Shown: positions 22,971 to 34,310, counted from the first letter of the stretch. The stretch is 42,513 nt of DNA from Thermomucor indicae-seudaticae (GCA_000787465.1 JSYX01000184.1:1-42513); one strand, 5' to 3'. The notes: generated by a model from the letters alone, not told the origin. A program made the numbers and translations.

Positions 22971-24159
22971 ATGGGTTGCTGCCAATCTGCTGAACGTGTT
23001 GAAGAAAAGCAAAGAAACAATGAAATCGAATCCCAAATCAAACGCGACCGCGCCCATCTCAAGTCCGAGATCAAAATGCTACTGCTAGGTAAAACAACAG
23101 TTCATTCAATCACTCTATATATATGTGATAGAAGCTCATCATCTTCTTCTTCTTATCAGGTGCTGGCGAGTCCGGCAAATCTACCATTCTAAAGCAAATG
23201 AAGCTAATCCACGACGGCGGATACACGCCTGAAGAACGCGAGAGTTTCAAAGAAGTCATCTACAGCAACACCATCCAGTCCATGCGCGTCACCTTGGAAG
23301 CCATGCAGCTCCTCGGCATCCCGTTCGAAAACCCACACAACGCTGTCCATGGACAAATCATTCTCAATACCCCAACCCAACTCGAATCCCTCTCGCACGA
23401 GCTTGTCGAGGCCATCGCCGGACTCTGGGAAGACAAGGGAGTGCGCGAATGCGTCAGACGCTCAAACGAGTTTCAGCTGAACGACTCGGCTCGATAGTAA
23501 GTTGCTCCTGCCAGACCTCTACAGATAACACATCGCTTACTGACTATCACCTAAGCTACTTCGATTCCATTGTACGCATCGGTCACCCAAACTACATCCC
23601 AAGCGACCAAGACGTCCTCCGCTCCAGGGTCAAAACAACAGGCATCACCGAAACCACCTTTGTCATCAACAACATGACCTATCGCATGTTCGACGTCGGT
23701 GGTCAACGGTCCGAACGCAAGAAATGGATCCACTGCTTCGAAAACGTCACCGCCATCGTCTTTCTCGTCGCCATCTCAGAGTACGACCAAGTCCTCGTCG
23801 AAGACTCCTCTGTCAACCGCTTACAGGAATCCCTGACCCTGTTTGACTCCATATGCAACTCTCGCTGGTTCACAAAGACTTCCATCATCCTCTTCCTCAA
23901 CAAGATTGATCTCTTTGCCGAAAAGCTGCCGCGGAGCCCGCTCGCAAAGTACTTTGCTGACTACATGGGTGGATCCAAATACGAAGCTGCTTGCCAATAT
24001 CTCTTGCATCGCTTCGTATCATTGAATACCCGCGCTGATTCAAAGCAAATCTACACCCATTTTACATGCGCAACGGATACCAAGCAGATCAAGTTTGTCA
24101 TGTCGGCCGTTAGCGACATCTGTCTCCATGACAACTTGCGGAACGTCGGAATGCTCTGA
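22971..24159 (+). CDS. heterotrimeric G-protein alpha subunit
   Basis: Exons are 22971-23088, 23160-23496 and 23556-24159 (352 residues, normal for the family). The start MGCCQS fits N-myristoylation and palmitoylation. All nucleotide-binding motifs are present: GAGESGKS (split by intron 1), the switch-I Arg in RVKTTGITE, DVGGQRSERKKW, NKIDLF and TCATDT. The C-terminus, which contacts receptors, is NLRNVGML; the Cys at position -4 that pertussis toxin modifies in Gi-type subunits is Val here. Intron 2 (23497-23555) needs the AAG acceptor at 23553-23555, giving SARYYFDSI, the expected family sequence. It acts at the plasma membrane between receptors and effectors such as adenylyl cyclase; which pathway cannot be told. 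It converges with the YEATS gene, 178 bases apart. Confidence 0.96.
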
Positions 24160-24337
24160 ACCCTTTGTTTCCAAACTGTAATCATTACACTCTGGCTGGG
24201 ACTCGAGGTATATTATACACTTTATTAGAAGTTAATTGATAACCCATTTCGTATGTACAAAAAGTAATTTTTTTCTTTTGCAAGAATACATATTTTCATC
24301 GGTTGAGGCGAAATTTACATGGAATGGATCATAGAGT

Positions 24338-27300
24338 TTAGTGCTGCTCGTCGTTTGCAGGACCCATGTACGCATTGGTCAAGAAGTCAAATTCTTGAAC
24401 CCGCCGTGCAGCTTGATACACATGCACAGGAGTGAGCATCTTGTCCGTTCCTTGGTCCCTGGATTGCAGTTGCTCGCTATACACATCAATGCTGGCATTC
24501 AAAAGCCTCCGTAAGAAGGCGCGCACGGCTTGCATCAACAGGCTACCTGCAACAAGCCGCTGGTTCATGGCCGCAACAAGATCGAAATCGGGAGTAGGTC
24601 CCTTCAGACTCCCATCTCGACCCAGGACCATGTCGTTTGCAATAACACCTTTCAGCCTCAGCTGTTTCACGACAGACCATATCCAGTCCATTTGCCGCTC
24701 GTCCTCAACTGTAGACAGCCTTTGTTCCATAGTCTCCTGAATCCGTTTGACTAATTCCCTTGGCCTTGTCTGCGCTGCATCAGTCGATCCTTCCCCGGCT
24801 GTATCCACATCAATATCCATGTTATCTAAACCATTGGTCATCACAGTGAGTATCCTCTGTGACCACAGACTATAAATGATCGCACGTACCATTTTCACAG
24901 ACATCGTTCCAGCCAGGAGGAAGCTGACTTAATAGTTTGCTGACACTCGTAACACTGCTTAATGCACGCTTTTTGGACGACCAAGCTTCAGGTTTATATC
25001 GGCAGTTATTATCATCCAAGCCATGACTTGAATCCCTCGAACAGCCGCAGAATTTGCAGTGACCGAGCTTCATAGGTTCAGCCTCTTCCACTGCGTCAGA
25101 CCGCTGTGGTGTATATCCATGCTCACGACACCAAACAACAACGTCTTTCGTTGTTAAGGCGCTTGCTGCAGACCGTAGAATATCATCCATCGTTTCAAAG
25201 GCCTGTTGCTGGACCTTGATCCGGAGCAAATGGGCTCTATGCCACTTCCTGCAGCGTGAGAATCGAGCACAGCATGAAAAATAGAAATATGGATTACCTC
25301 CAGTGCTTTCCGACGCCCTACTGGCCAATTCCAGAATGCCTTAGCGCTTGTAGCACACGTATACGGTAACAAGGAGGACGCACTTTGGGAAGCTAAAGTC
25401 GCGTCAGTACCCCCGACGCCAGTAACAAGCCATCAACTTACAGGATTGTACAATGGGAAGTGGCCTGACGCATTCTTTTAGGATCCCTTGAAGTAAACTC
25501 AATTTTTGCTTAGCAGCTATCGTAAATATTTAAGTACACCTTGCATTCAAAGAGCGCAAACTCGCCAATCCTCACCATTCAACGCTACTGTCGACGAAGG
25601 TGCCGCGCTTTGGGTAACGGGTCGTGCTGAATCGGGTGCTGGTGTCGTGTTGATCTTCGGACTAATGGAGGTATCTTCAAAGTCAGTGTTTCTGTCAAGC
25701 TCGATTTCCACACGACGCTCTCCGCCGAGAACTTGTCGTCCAGAGTGAGTGTAGTCCAGCTAGACGATGTGTTAATCGCGTTATTTCGATCATGGGGGTA
25801 AGGGCAATCTGTGTCATACCTTCACTTGGTGTATGATATCGACGCTTTTGTTCCGTCGTCTGTCTACAAAGAACAACTGTATGCGTATCGGAAACTCGCC
25901 CCATCCTAAGCGAGTCAAACGGAAAGGCGGTTCAGTTACGTCCACAATGTCATGCGGCTTGTAGCTGGGATGAAGATAGAACCGCACAGCGGTAATAAAC
26001 TTGGACACTTCCTGTGCCTGATGGAATTTTTACTTGACCAGCAAAGGAATAATAAACCCGGTCATCACCTTACCTGCGGTGGTTCTACAACGTACACCAT
26101 CCATTTGTGCGTGAACTGCTTCAGAGTAGGGTCTCGTTTTTCTACGCCGTTTTCTGTAAGAACACAAGCAAATAGAAACCGGCAATGTCGTCTTACCAGG
26201 CAGGATAAACTTGCTCACGTTCCCGACAATGATTTCTCGCTTGATATAAAACCGCGAGCCCGCATCGTCCACAGATGGTGATGCAACTGCAGCTGCAAAC
26301 GACTCGAGTTGTTGTTGCGTTGACGACGATCCTTTCTCTGATCTCTTTTCTTCTTCCGCGGATGTCTTGGTTTCCGGTACTGATTTCGCCGCTTCCTTTC
26401 GAGTCGCCTCGGCCGCGGCGCGTCGAACAGCTCTGTCACTACGATCGGATTCCAGATCCACATCCTCTTCAAATACCTTGATCGTCGGCTATCAAAAAAA
26501 AGGAAGAGGTAAGATATCAATAGGCGCTGCAAGCTGGCGACCGGTCCACTCACACGCTCCTTCTTCTTCCTACTCTTCGAATTAGCTCGCAACAAATCTT
26601 CTCGGTCGCTCCAAAGTACTTACCGCACGATAGGAACAGGCTTCGTGACAGGTCTTAGACGTGCCGGGTGATCTGGCGGAACTTCGGATTCATCCACAGG
26701 CGTACCACATCGTTGCATAATCTGTTCGTACGGTCCAAATTCCAAATTGTGCGCTAACCTGCAATGATTCAGGAACCCTTGCTGATTCGCAAAATCGTCT
26801 CGTTTGCAGCTCGGACACGAAAGCCTACATACATACAATCAGCTGCCGTGTTATCGTCCATACATGTTCAAGCGCTAACCTCACGTATACACCGTCGCTG
26901 CGACGCCCAAAGAGTCCATGTCCACGCTGCGTCGATCGCTTTTCGTATTGCGCATTGTACAGTGCGTTGGTCGCAAGAGCTGCCGCGGCTGCCGATCGTC
27001 GTGTGTAATGTGCAGATTCTGGCAACGACGCAGCAACTGCTTCTGTATGCCAAGCAGCATGTCAGAATATTTGAACTCGATCCGCTGCCTGTCGTCGCTT
27101 TACCATTGTTTACTGCAAATTCGAGATCACGTATAATTTGTTCGGCTTTGGCGATTTCACGTTGAATGGTATACGCTTCGCGGTTCTTCAAGTATATCTC
27201 TAGGTCGAACTGACGATCAATAATGTCTTTTATCTTCTCCCGTGTCGCATCGTCTTCAACAACAGCGAAAATGCTTCAGTTACTTGGTCATGAGCACAAA

Positions 27301-27344
27301 GCTACTCTTACTATACCTCTTGGGATTGTGTCGACCGATCGCAT
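24338..27344 (-). CDS. C2H2 + YEATS-domain chromatin protein (YEATS2-like)
   Basis: Exon model: 27344-27317 (tentative), 27253-27104, 27042-26880, 26824-26624, 26569-26554, 26488-26197, 26153-26074, 26011-25820, 25759-25576, 25516-25442, 25392-25298, 25244-24890 and 24825-24338 (772 residues, frame consistent throughout). Order: a helical segment (REKIKDIIDRQFDLEIYLKN), a C2H2-like finger (CPSCKRDDF...HCRLAH), a disordered linker, then the YEATS acyl-lysine reader: IIVGNVSKFI, FTHKWMVYV, FYLHPSYKPHDIV, LTRLGWGEFPIRIQ and VDIIHQVK. A Cys/His cluster follows (CKFCGC...HGLDDNNC), and a histone-fold-like helical C-terminus with TPVHVYQAARRVQEFDFL. YEATS2 in animals belongs to the ATAC acetyltransferase complex; here only the resemblance is seen. 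Exon 5 is 16 nt. Introns ending at 25245 and (tentatively) 27254 use AAG acceptors. The start is the least certain part. Confidence 0.85.
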
Positions 27345-27659
27345 GCTTGACAATCCCGATAAAGTTTATTACGGTTTCCGCTTTTTGGTGCCGCTGGTCG
27401 CAAAGCAATTTTCTGCTGTGAGGGAATTTTAAAGTCTCACTCGGAAGGTTCCTTTTCTTTGATCTTTATCAATAGGGCAACCCTTCTTTTTAGTTCAGAT
27501 GTCCTACACAGGATTCAATGGGTACGCCTAGGAATTCTTCCATTATCTCATCGAACAATAACTAAAATATTGCAGCAGAGGTGCTTTATGCTTTATTGAA
27601 AAAATTTGCCACATTTTTAGCTACAGCCCACTTCTGTGCTAAAGGTTTGTTTACAGTAG
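27345..27659. other. spacer between RAD3 and the YEATS gene
   Basis: About 315 bases lie between the RAD3 stop and the tentative YEATS start, both on the minus strand. No RNA gene was seen. An unplaced upstream exon of the YEATS gene could lie here, as its first exon is the weakest part of that model. Confidence 0.4.
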
Positions 27660-30600
27660 CTAGGTTCCAGTCGCCTTTTGGCGTGCTTCAATGTCCTTCA
27701 ACGTCCACAGCGATACACCAGTTTGATTCATTTCGAACGGTTGCGCCATAGTCCGCAAGAACTTCTTTGCTATTACTATGGCCATATCCGTCGACAAATT
27801 GGTTGAAGCGTCTGTCACATATTGATTGATCCATTTCGGCAACTTTGCTCGTTTGTCCGCTCGGGCAAATCGCTACAAAAGATCGGTCAGTGGGATGAAT
27901 ATATCCTTTTGGTTCTCTAAAAAACGTACCTTATCCGCAAACACCATCAAACCGTAGTCTGTTTTACCACGTAACACTCGACCTACACATTGTGCAGCAT
28001 GTCTCATAGCATCAAAAGTTAAAAAGTCATTTTCGCGGATATGGTGGTTATCACGCAAGTACTCTAGTCGCGCCTTATAGTCCCTCTCGCCGTCAGTGTT
28101 CCAAAGTCTTTGCGACCTTTTTTCCTCACTTACTTTGAGTATTCTTGATTCTGTATACTGGTACGGTATACCAAACATAATAACTGCTCGTCCATAGTTA
28201 TGATCAAAATCGATCCCTTCAGATACTTTTCCTCGTGCAACAGAAAGTAGGATAGCGCCACGCCCATTATCGCATGCCTACATTGAAGTTTAGTAGTCTT
28301 TTTTCCTTTCAAAACGTTTGAGCATGCGGACCTTTCGATAATTGGTCAAAGCCATACTCGTTTCCGCAGCATCAGGTGTTTCAACGAATATAAGTTTGTG
28401 CTTCCATGCCTCGTTCAGGATACCCTTTTGAGACTTGTAAGCTCTCTCTATCTGACTTCCGACTGTATAAAGTACTTACCATATCATTCCACATAGAGAC
28501 GATCTGTTCCATATACAAGTAGCTCGGGAAGAAGCATACGATGCCGTCCGGAACGATTTTTGAAAATTCCACCATGATTTGGCCAAAGTTACGTACGACA
28601 GCAGGATCGTTCCGAACTTCAAACTTGGAACTAACTGCCACCTGGTCTGAGCCTCGTGTAATAACCTATGAATATGATTAAGTACACTTGTTTACTCTCG
28701 GAAAAAAGAGCTTGTTTACCATTGGTAAAAAGCAGTTCCGTGTAAGTGTCATGGAATAGCTTTCTTGAACGACAGCCTGGAAGTTTAGCATCTTCGGGTA
28801 CATATCAAGGGGAGACAAGGTTCCGGACGTGATGACGACTGTACTGAAGCGTTCAAATACAGGCCGTATAGCTATAGAAGCATCAAGGCATCTAAAACCA
28901 GGTCGTTATCAGCTTCTTACTACTTCGGAGCGATATACATGTCATACGTGAAATGCAAAACCGGGTTCGGCACAGTAGCTGTTTCTGTCTCGAACGGCTC
29001 TAAAATAAGCAGAAAGCCTGTACTTTGCAATTAGTACTTGGACACTATTGGTCTCAAAATCCATACTCCAAGAATGCATACCTTTGTCGTATGTAGAAAC
29101 CAACGTCGCAAAAGCTGCTATCCTCTGAAGAGACGAATAATGCTCGAGGTCAGTTAGTTCGAGCGTTCTAACCAGACTTGTAAGACGCTCGGCACAGAAA
29201 CGTAGCGGCTTTCGCTCTATATATGTTACGTCCTTCAAGTGTTGCAAGAAAGAAACTGGTGTTTCCGCCACAACATGCATGACTCGCATTCGCGTCTTTT
29301 CCAGCGCGCAATTGTAAGTAATGGTATCAATGGTTTCGTTAAGACTGAACTCACTTTAAGATATTCAATGAATCGTCGCAAAAACGCAACAAAGTGCTCT
29401 GCTCGTCTGATGTTGCCTGGTACGGCTTCTTTCAGTAGATCATCAGGTAATACTGGACTAGCCATAAACATGTCTTCGTCTCTTGCGGCGCTGGCGTCTC
29501 TTAATCCTGCCGAGCGTCTTAGTAAGTGCAAACCTACTCGTAATTACCTCGTTTAAGTCTGTACCTTCGACCAGCTTGGAGTATTCCATTTTCAGCTTTT
29601 CGGCATCTGTCCGTTTAATCCTGAGAGCAGCAACTGTAAGTGCCAGAGATCTTACAGAAAATGTGATATGACGCACTCTTCTATCCTTTCGGCTAAAAGC
29701 GATACGCTTCTGGCGCCAGCATCCAGCATTGGTCTTGTCAAGTCAACACTTAGAGAGTCGATACAGACGTTGTCTGCCCTCCAGCAGAGAGAAAAAATGG
29801 CAGTCATTAATAAGAGCAAGAAATCCGAAGCCGCGGCGTCCTTACCAATATTGTGAGCCTCGTCAAACACCACAATACAGTCTTTTGACAATTCCTTGGA
29901 CACCAACTCTGCCACTTTCGGATCGAGCATATAGTGATATGAATATATGACCACGTTCGCGAATGGAATCTGATATCAGGCTTTAGCAGCTTTCGAGGAA
30001 AACCAGTGAAATAATCAAGCAAACATACCGCTCTTCGAACCAGATAATATGGACAAAATCGCATCTTTTCACAGTAGCTTTTAAGATCGCCAAGTGTGTA
30101 TACACCGCTGGGCATGGGATTTGGAGAATTCGCAGCCTCCAATTGCTACAAAAATAAGCGTAAATAGATTTGGCAACAGGTGAAACTTCCCGGCGTGATA
30201 TACCTCGTAAAAGTCACATAGTTCAATATCGGTGTCGATATCCATTGCATTTGAACTCTCTCCTCCATTATCCTTATTTTTGAATTTTCCTGCTCTAGCG
30301 CGCACCCAACTCGCTGTCATATTCCGGCATTTTGAATCGACCACTCTTCCTTTTCTTTCTTTCGAGACAACAGGGTGCAAGCATAGATTTTTACGGCTCG
30401 TCAGTCCCAATCCAAAGAAATCGTCCTCTTTGCCTTGAGATCGACGATAAGCCATCAACTGCCGCAGTTCTGCAAGAGCTTTTTCGATTTCTGGTACCGT
30501 TCGTGAGCAATAGACAAGCTTTCGATGCTGATCAGGATGCGCCTGCTTGCTGTTTCAGGAATAACGCAACTAATATCTGAGGTTCGTTTTATATATACAG

Positions 30601-30906
30601 ACCATTTGGTAGGCAACAATAAGTGATAGCAGAGACACAGTTTTACCGGTCCCCGAAGGCATTTCGAGCAAACAGTGCCCCTTCATATCATATGCAATCT
30701 TTAGTTGGCTACTGTCTTTTGCATTGGGAGCGATTAAATTACCTGAGCGTCGAGCGCCTTCTTTAGATCGCACATGTATTGATATTGCTCTGGGTATATT
30801 TTTTCATATGGAAAATGAACTTCGAGATCGTCAATACGAAATCTGGATCGCAGCAGCCCAAGGTCAATCGACTCATTGTACGAAGAAAATATGCAACATA
30901 CATCAT
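27660..30906 (-). CDS. RAD3: TFIIH/nucleotide-excision-repair helicase RAD3 (XPD/ERCC2)
   Basis: A 5'-3' DNA helicase of TFIIH, needed for excision repair and for holding the TFIIH kinase module. Seventeen exons: 30906-30902, 30842-30743, 30680-30603, 30542-30204, 30145-30029, 29969-29846, 29773-29677, 29620-29565, 29506-29355, 29295-29082, 29017-28948, 28891-28720, 28665-28480, 28424-28332, 28277-28134, 28073-27930 and 27872-27660. The product has 767 residues; yeast and human proteins are of similar length. Visible are Walker [12 protein letters not shown], four Cys of the iron-sulfur cluster (NLCLHP, SKCRNM, IELCDFY, RFCPYY), the DEAH box [41 protein letters not shown] and [16 protein letters not shown]. 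The first coding exon is just ATGAT; joined to exon 2 it gives [14 protein letters not shown]. Four introns (ending at 30681, 29296, 28425 and 28074) end in AAG. Confidence 0.96.
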
Positions 30907-31515
30907 TTTGTGAAAGATCGATTACGGAACGCTTTCCACGTCACTTATTGCGGGGTATCAATTTAAGGGCTTTGCTCAGGGTTCGCGCAGCTGCTTGTTC
31001 ATGCTGGCATTGGAGAAGTTGACCTTGTGCAACTAGGTACACCATGCATCGATAACTACTCGCTTCAAGCTTCTTTATATAAACTTGAGCCTTTGATCCA
31101 GTAAAGAACATCACATGGCTGTGCAACAGAGGCATATATCAAAACGTTCTAAAGTTGCTGTATTCTCTAAGACTGCGGACTCCACAGCGATAATAGTCAA
31201 CCGCAGGTTCGCCTGCTATCTGCGCATTAGTCAAAGACGACTAGGCTCGCAAGAAGCTACATTCTAATGGTCTATCTTGGGAATCCGCGTGTACGCTAAC
31301 GACTTTATACTCAATATCAGTAAGATGTCAAGCACCATAACAACGCAGGATTGATCCTGTTACAAAAGCTGAAACCATCTCTTCTCCTATTTGCAAAAGA
31401 CCACGACTCATCAATAGGTACGACCGAAATACAGAATTGATCATTCCCCCGTCAAGGTAAAAGGTCTTTATTAAGACTTTTTACATGGGCAAAATTATAC
31501 GTATAGAGTGAACGT
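30907..31515. other. intergenic region upstream of RAD3, downstream of RPS20
   Basis: About 600 bases that should hold the RAD3 promoter and the 3' end of RPS20. No coding sequence was recognised. A small hairpin with a GTTCGC core at 31203-31216 resembles a tRNA T-arm but has only a four-base loop and no tRNA around it. Confidence 0.5.
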
Positions 31516-32126
31516 CTAGGCAATGGTGACCTCAACCTGCAACAAAAAATTAGAATCTTCTTGCATGTAATCAATATACGAGTTAATACATACCTCCACA
31601 CCAGGTTCAATGGAAATAGAAGTGATCTGCTTGACGATCTCGGAAGGCGAGTGCAAGTCGATCAAGCGCTTGTGGATTCTCATCTCGTACTTGTCCCAAG
31701 TCTCAGAACCGTTACCGCAGGGAGACTTGCGGGTCGTGATACGGAGAACCTTGGTGGGCAGACGGACGGGGCCCTTGACCTTAAGCTGCTTATCCTTGGC
31801 GCGCTGGATGAGGTCGGCCGACACTATATCCCATCTCAGTTTCTCCTTCTACAAGAAAAAAAACATCATGTCCTACCCTTCTCCAAGTTCTTGACGTTGC
31901 GCGAAGTCAACGTAATACGGATACGGTGGATCCTACAAACAAGTCCGGCATCAGTACATGTGCTCGACGAATTCAAATTGTAACAACTGACGACTCACTT
32001 AGGCTGGGCCTGTTCCTCAAGACCAGGCTTCTGGGCGGTGTTCTTAGCCTACGACATTAACCAAGACTCAGTCATCACCATTCCAATTGAAGCGCGCGGC
32101 ATGCAGCTACTTACGACGTAAGACAT
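31516..32126 (-). CDS. RPS20: 40S ribosomal protein uS10 (S20)
   Basis: A small-subunit ribosomal protein, component of the 40S head. Exons are 32126-32115, 32048-31999, 31932-31877, 31823-31594 and 31536-31516, giving 122 residues, the usual length. Family sequence is unmistakable: [59 protein letters not shown] and a C-terminal [13 protein letters not shown]. The first exon is only 12 nt (MSYV), and the last is 21 nt. Intron early in the gene is common for ribosomal protein genes in fungi. Neighbour RAD3 follows on the same strand. Confidence 0.97.
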
Positions 32127-32144
32127 TCTTTTAATATCTCTGTT

Positions 32145-32150
32145 CACGTG
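32145..32150. promoter_or_regulatory. CACGTG E-box-like palindrome before RPS20
   Basis: CACGTG lies 19-24 bases upstream of the RPS20 ATG. CACGTG is the core site of basic helix-loop-helix regulators such as Cbf1 in fungi. It is so close to the ATG that it may be in the leader rather than the promoter. A chance match is possible. Confidence 0.25.
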
Positions 32151-33512
32151 AGGTATTATTATTAACAACGGTGGGCATTTCAAATACAGTCGTGTTCACG
32201 CATTAACATACCAGCGGTGACTAAGTCAAGCAGCAAAAGAGAAGGAAGAACAAACACTAGGCCGAGACTGACATCCTTTTTGAACGAGAAATTTTTCTAC
32301 AAGCCACCACTTTCAGGCCCCTCCCAAATGAAATTACCCACCTCTGGTCAGCTTTTTGGAGCTCAACACTGCCTGGGCTGTCGAAGTCTTACGTCAAGGA
32401 ACCATTTGCTCATCAGAGGACCCTTTGACGGTCATAACAGCTGCAAGAAAAAGAGACCAAAAAGGGCAACAGGAGGAGAATGGTCTTCCAAATCGACAGC
32501 TGAATACGGAAAAATAGTCAAGCCCGATTCATTAAGCTGTCTGTAGGCCTCTCTCAATACCAGGAACTTGCAATTTCTTTCCTAGGCTTTCAATATGCGA
32601 GCAGTGAATGAATCATGGGCCTAATGTCCGGCTTTTAGGATAACTAGAGGCTTTCATATATAGAGAGATCCCGGTTAGCGTCCCTAAAGGCTTTAACCAT
32701 TTCAGGTTTCTGAACGGATACAAACTGTTGGGTGTGAGAAGAACAATCCTACGCCGGATGATGGAAGAGCTTATATCGCTAACAGAGACTTATTCTTGTG
32801 AACTGGAAGAGTTCGGCATGAGGTATAAATAGGAATAGTAAGTATCTCTACGCATGGATGGCACAGGTGCGACAGGAGAGAGATCACCTGTTGATTCCCT
32901 CTAATTCCATTTGCTAATATGTTCGCGTGTCATCTACCCCGCATGTCACGTAGTACATATCGCGAATCAACGGAAGAGACAGCCGGAAAACTTCCAGTCG
33001 TTCATAAAAACTTATAATAACCCAAGAGATAAGGTCTTCTTTTATCAGTGTTGGGTTTTCGCGGTCGCAGAAATCGATCCACATAATTTTAGCGCGCGGA
33101 AACAGGTACTTAAATTGATAAGCATATCTAAGCCGATGATAAGGAAGGCAACGACGACATGTTAAGGAACATTCGTGGTTGTAGCTACCTACTGCATACA
33201 AGCTCTGCGTGTGGGATTAATGGCGCTTAAAGAGGTCTTCGTGGTCGGGCTGGAACCCCTTTGCTACGGCTGGGTGATTCGTCATGCGGGGAGGGTGCCG
33301 CGTCATCGTCTTTAGGCTTTGTTGCATGAGCGTGCTGGCTGCGTGGTGTGCCGGAACACCGGTAACTGCATCCTTCTCTGCTGTCAACTAACGCACAGTA
33401 TTGATTTCCACCGCGCTGTCGTCCTTTTATTTCGTCAGAATTTCAGCGGCCCGCGAGAATTCCGCGGAAACCGTGGTAACCCCTGCGGCGAAAATGGTAA
33501 CCGCTGCATGCG
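32151..33512. other. intergenic region with no convincing gene
   Basis: This holds the RPS20 promoter. A plus-strand open frame at 32217-32546 (109 residues, Lys/Ser-rich, no motif) is not convincing. Possible N-terminal exons of the gene at 33513 could lie at 33300-33512, where short GC-rich near-repeats (GGTAACC with flanking GCGG) occur at about 33475-33505, but I could not join them. Confidence 0.45.
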
Positions 33513-34261
33513 ATGGCAACGCAGCTTCGCAGGCAAAACGGTGCCATGGATGACATGGAAAAATACAATGCAGACGGAATCATAAGGTTTGAGGATATGG
33601 CGGACGTAGAGACCCTCATACTGGAAACATCTGGTGCCTATGATGAAGGATCCCAAAGAAAAGGCAACTTCGACTCGTACAAAGCGATGTTTGGCCTCAC
33701 ATCGATGATTAAGATGGCCGCCGAAATTACACCAAGGGCATCCTTCGAGACCTTCTCGAGATTAAAACTCCATTTCGTCCATGCTCAAGGTTGATATTCA
33801 ATCAAAACAGTTGCATCCTCACCTAAAGTTTTATGCCTTAGGCAAATTAATAAGAAGATGGACTTTGTCTCCCTTGACAGAGGGAATGTCCCCAATGATC
33901 CGAGAGGACAAAGCTTTGGTACCGGTTAGCTTCTCAACGAGGAAAACGGAGATGATTGTGTTCATAGACTTTGTCAGTAATCTCGTGGTAAGTTATTTTA
34001 TGTGTATCTGAATGAATTAGTCTGAGTATCCCCTGTGGATATCCTTGGAAGAAAGATGCCGGGTGCTTAAGGAACTGCGTGCAGAGTATGAAAACGCCCA
34101 GGTTACACATGTCAGCCTCGCTGACATTGTAAAACTTAAGATAGATTCTGTAAAACAAGATAAAGTTCTTTTTGTTCTAGGCAAAGGGCGTTAGACGGAT
34201 GAACAAAGAATCTGGATCTTGGCAACACATGAACTTTTTTGAACTGGTAGTTCCGCATTAG
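33513..34261 (+). CDS. uncharacterised Mucorales-type protein (possibly N-terminally truncated)
   Basis: Exons 33513-33789, 33842-33987, 34021-34149 and 34181-34261 give 210 residues. If the last 31-nt intron is not removed, the protein ends at the stop at 34192-34194. Recognisable stretches are VETLILETSGAYDEG, ASFETFSRLKLHFVHAQG, LIRRWTLS, KALVPVSF and VLKELRAEYENAQ. From memory this pattern (LLLETSGAY... FETFKKLKVHF... RLWTLS... VPVSF) recurs in many uncharacterised proteins of Mucorales; members I recall are longer at the N-terminus, so this copy may be a truncated or C-terminal part. Introns of 33 and 31 nt are unusually short. The donor of the first intron is GTTGAT. Function unknown. 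Confidence 0.5.
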
Positions 34262-34310
34262 CGATCAAACAAAAAAGAAAACAAAGAGATAAGTGTTTCA
34301 TAGCGACGCT

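Noticed and set aside
29507..29620. RAD3 exon extended to a GTAATT donor at 29547 with an AAG acceptor
   Set aside because: The donor at 29564 with the CAG acceptor ending at 29507 yields [15 protein letters not shown], a gapless match to human XPD, so this site is not counted among the AAG cases.
31203..31216. tRNA T-arm-like GCAGGTTCGCCTGC
   Set aside because: The loop has four bases rather than seven, and no acceptor, D or anticodon arms are found around it.
31561..31983. Plus-strand 140-residue open frame across RPS20
   Set aside because: It is the antisense shadow of a strongly conserved ribosomal protein gene.
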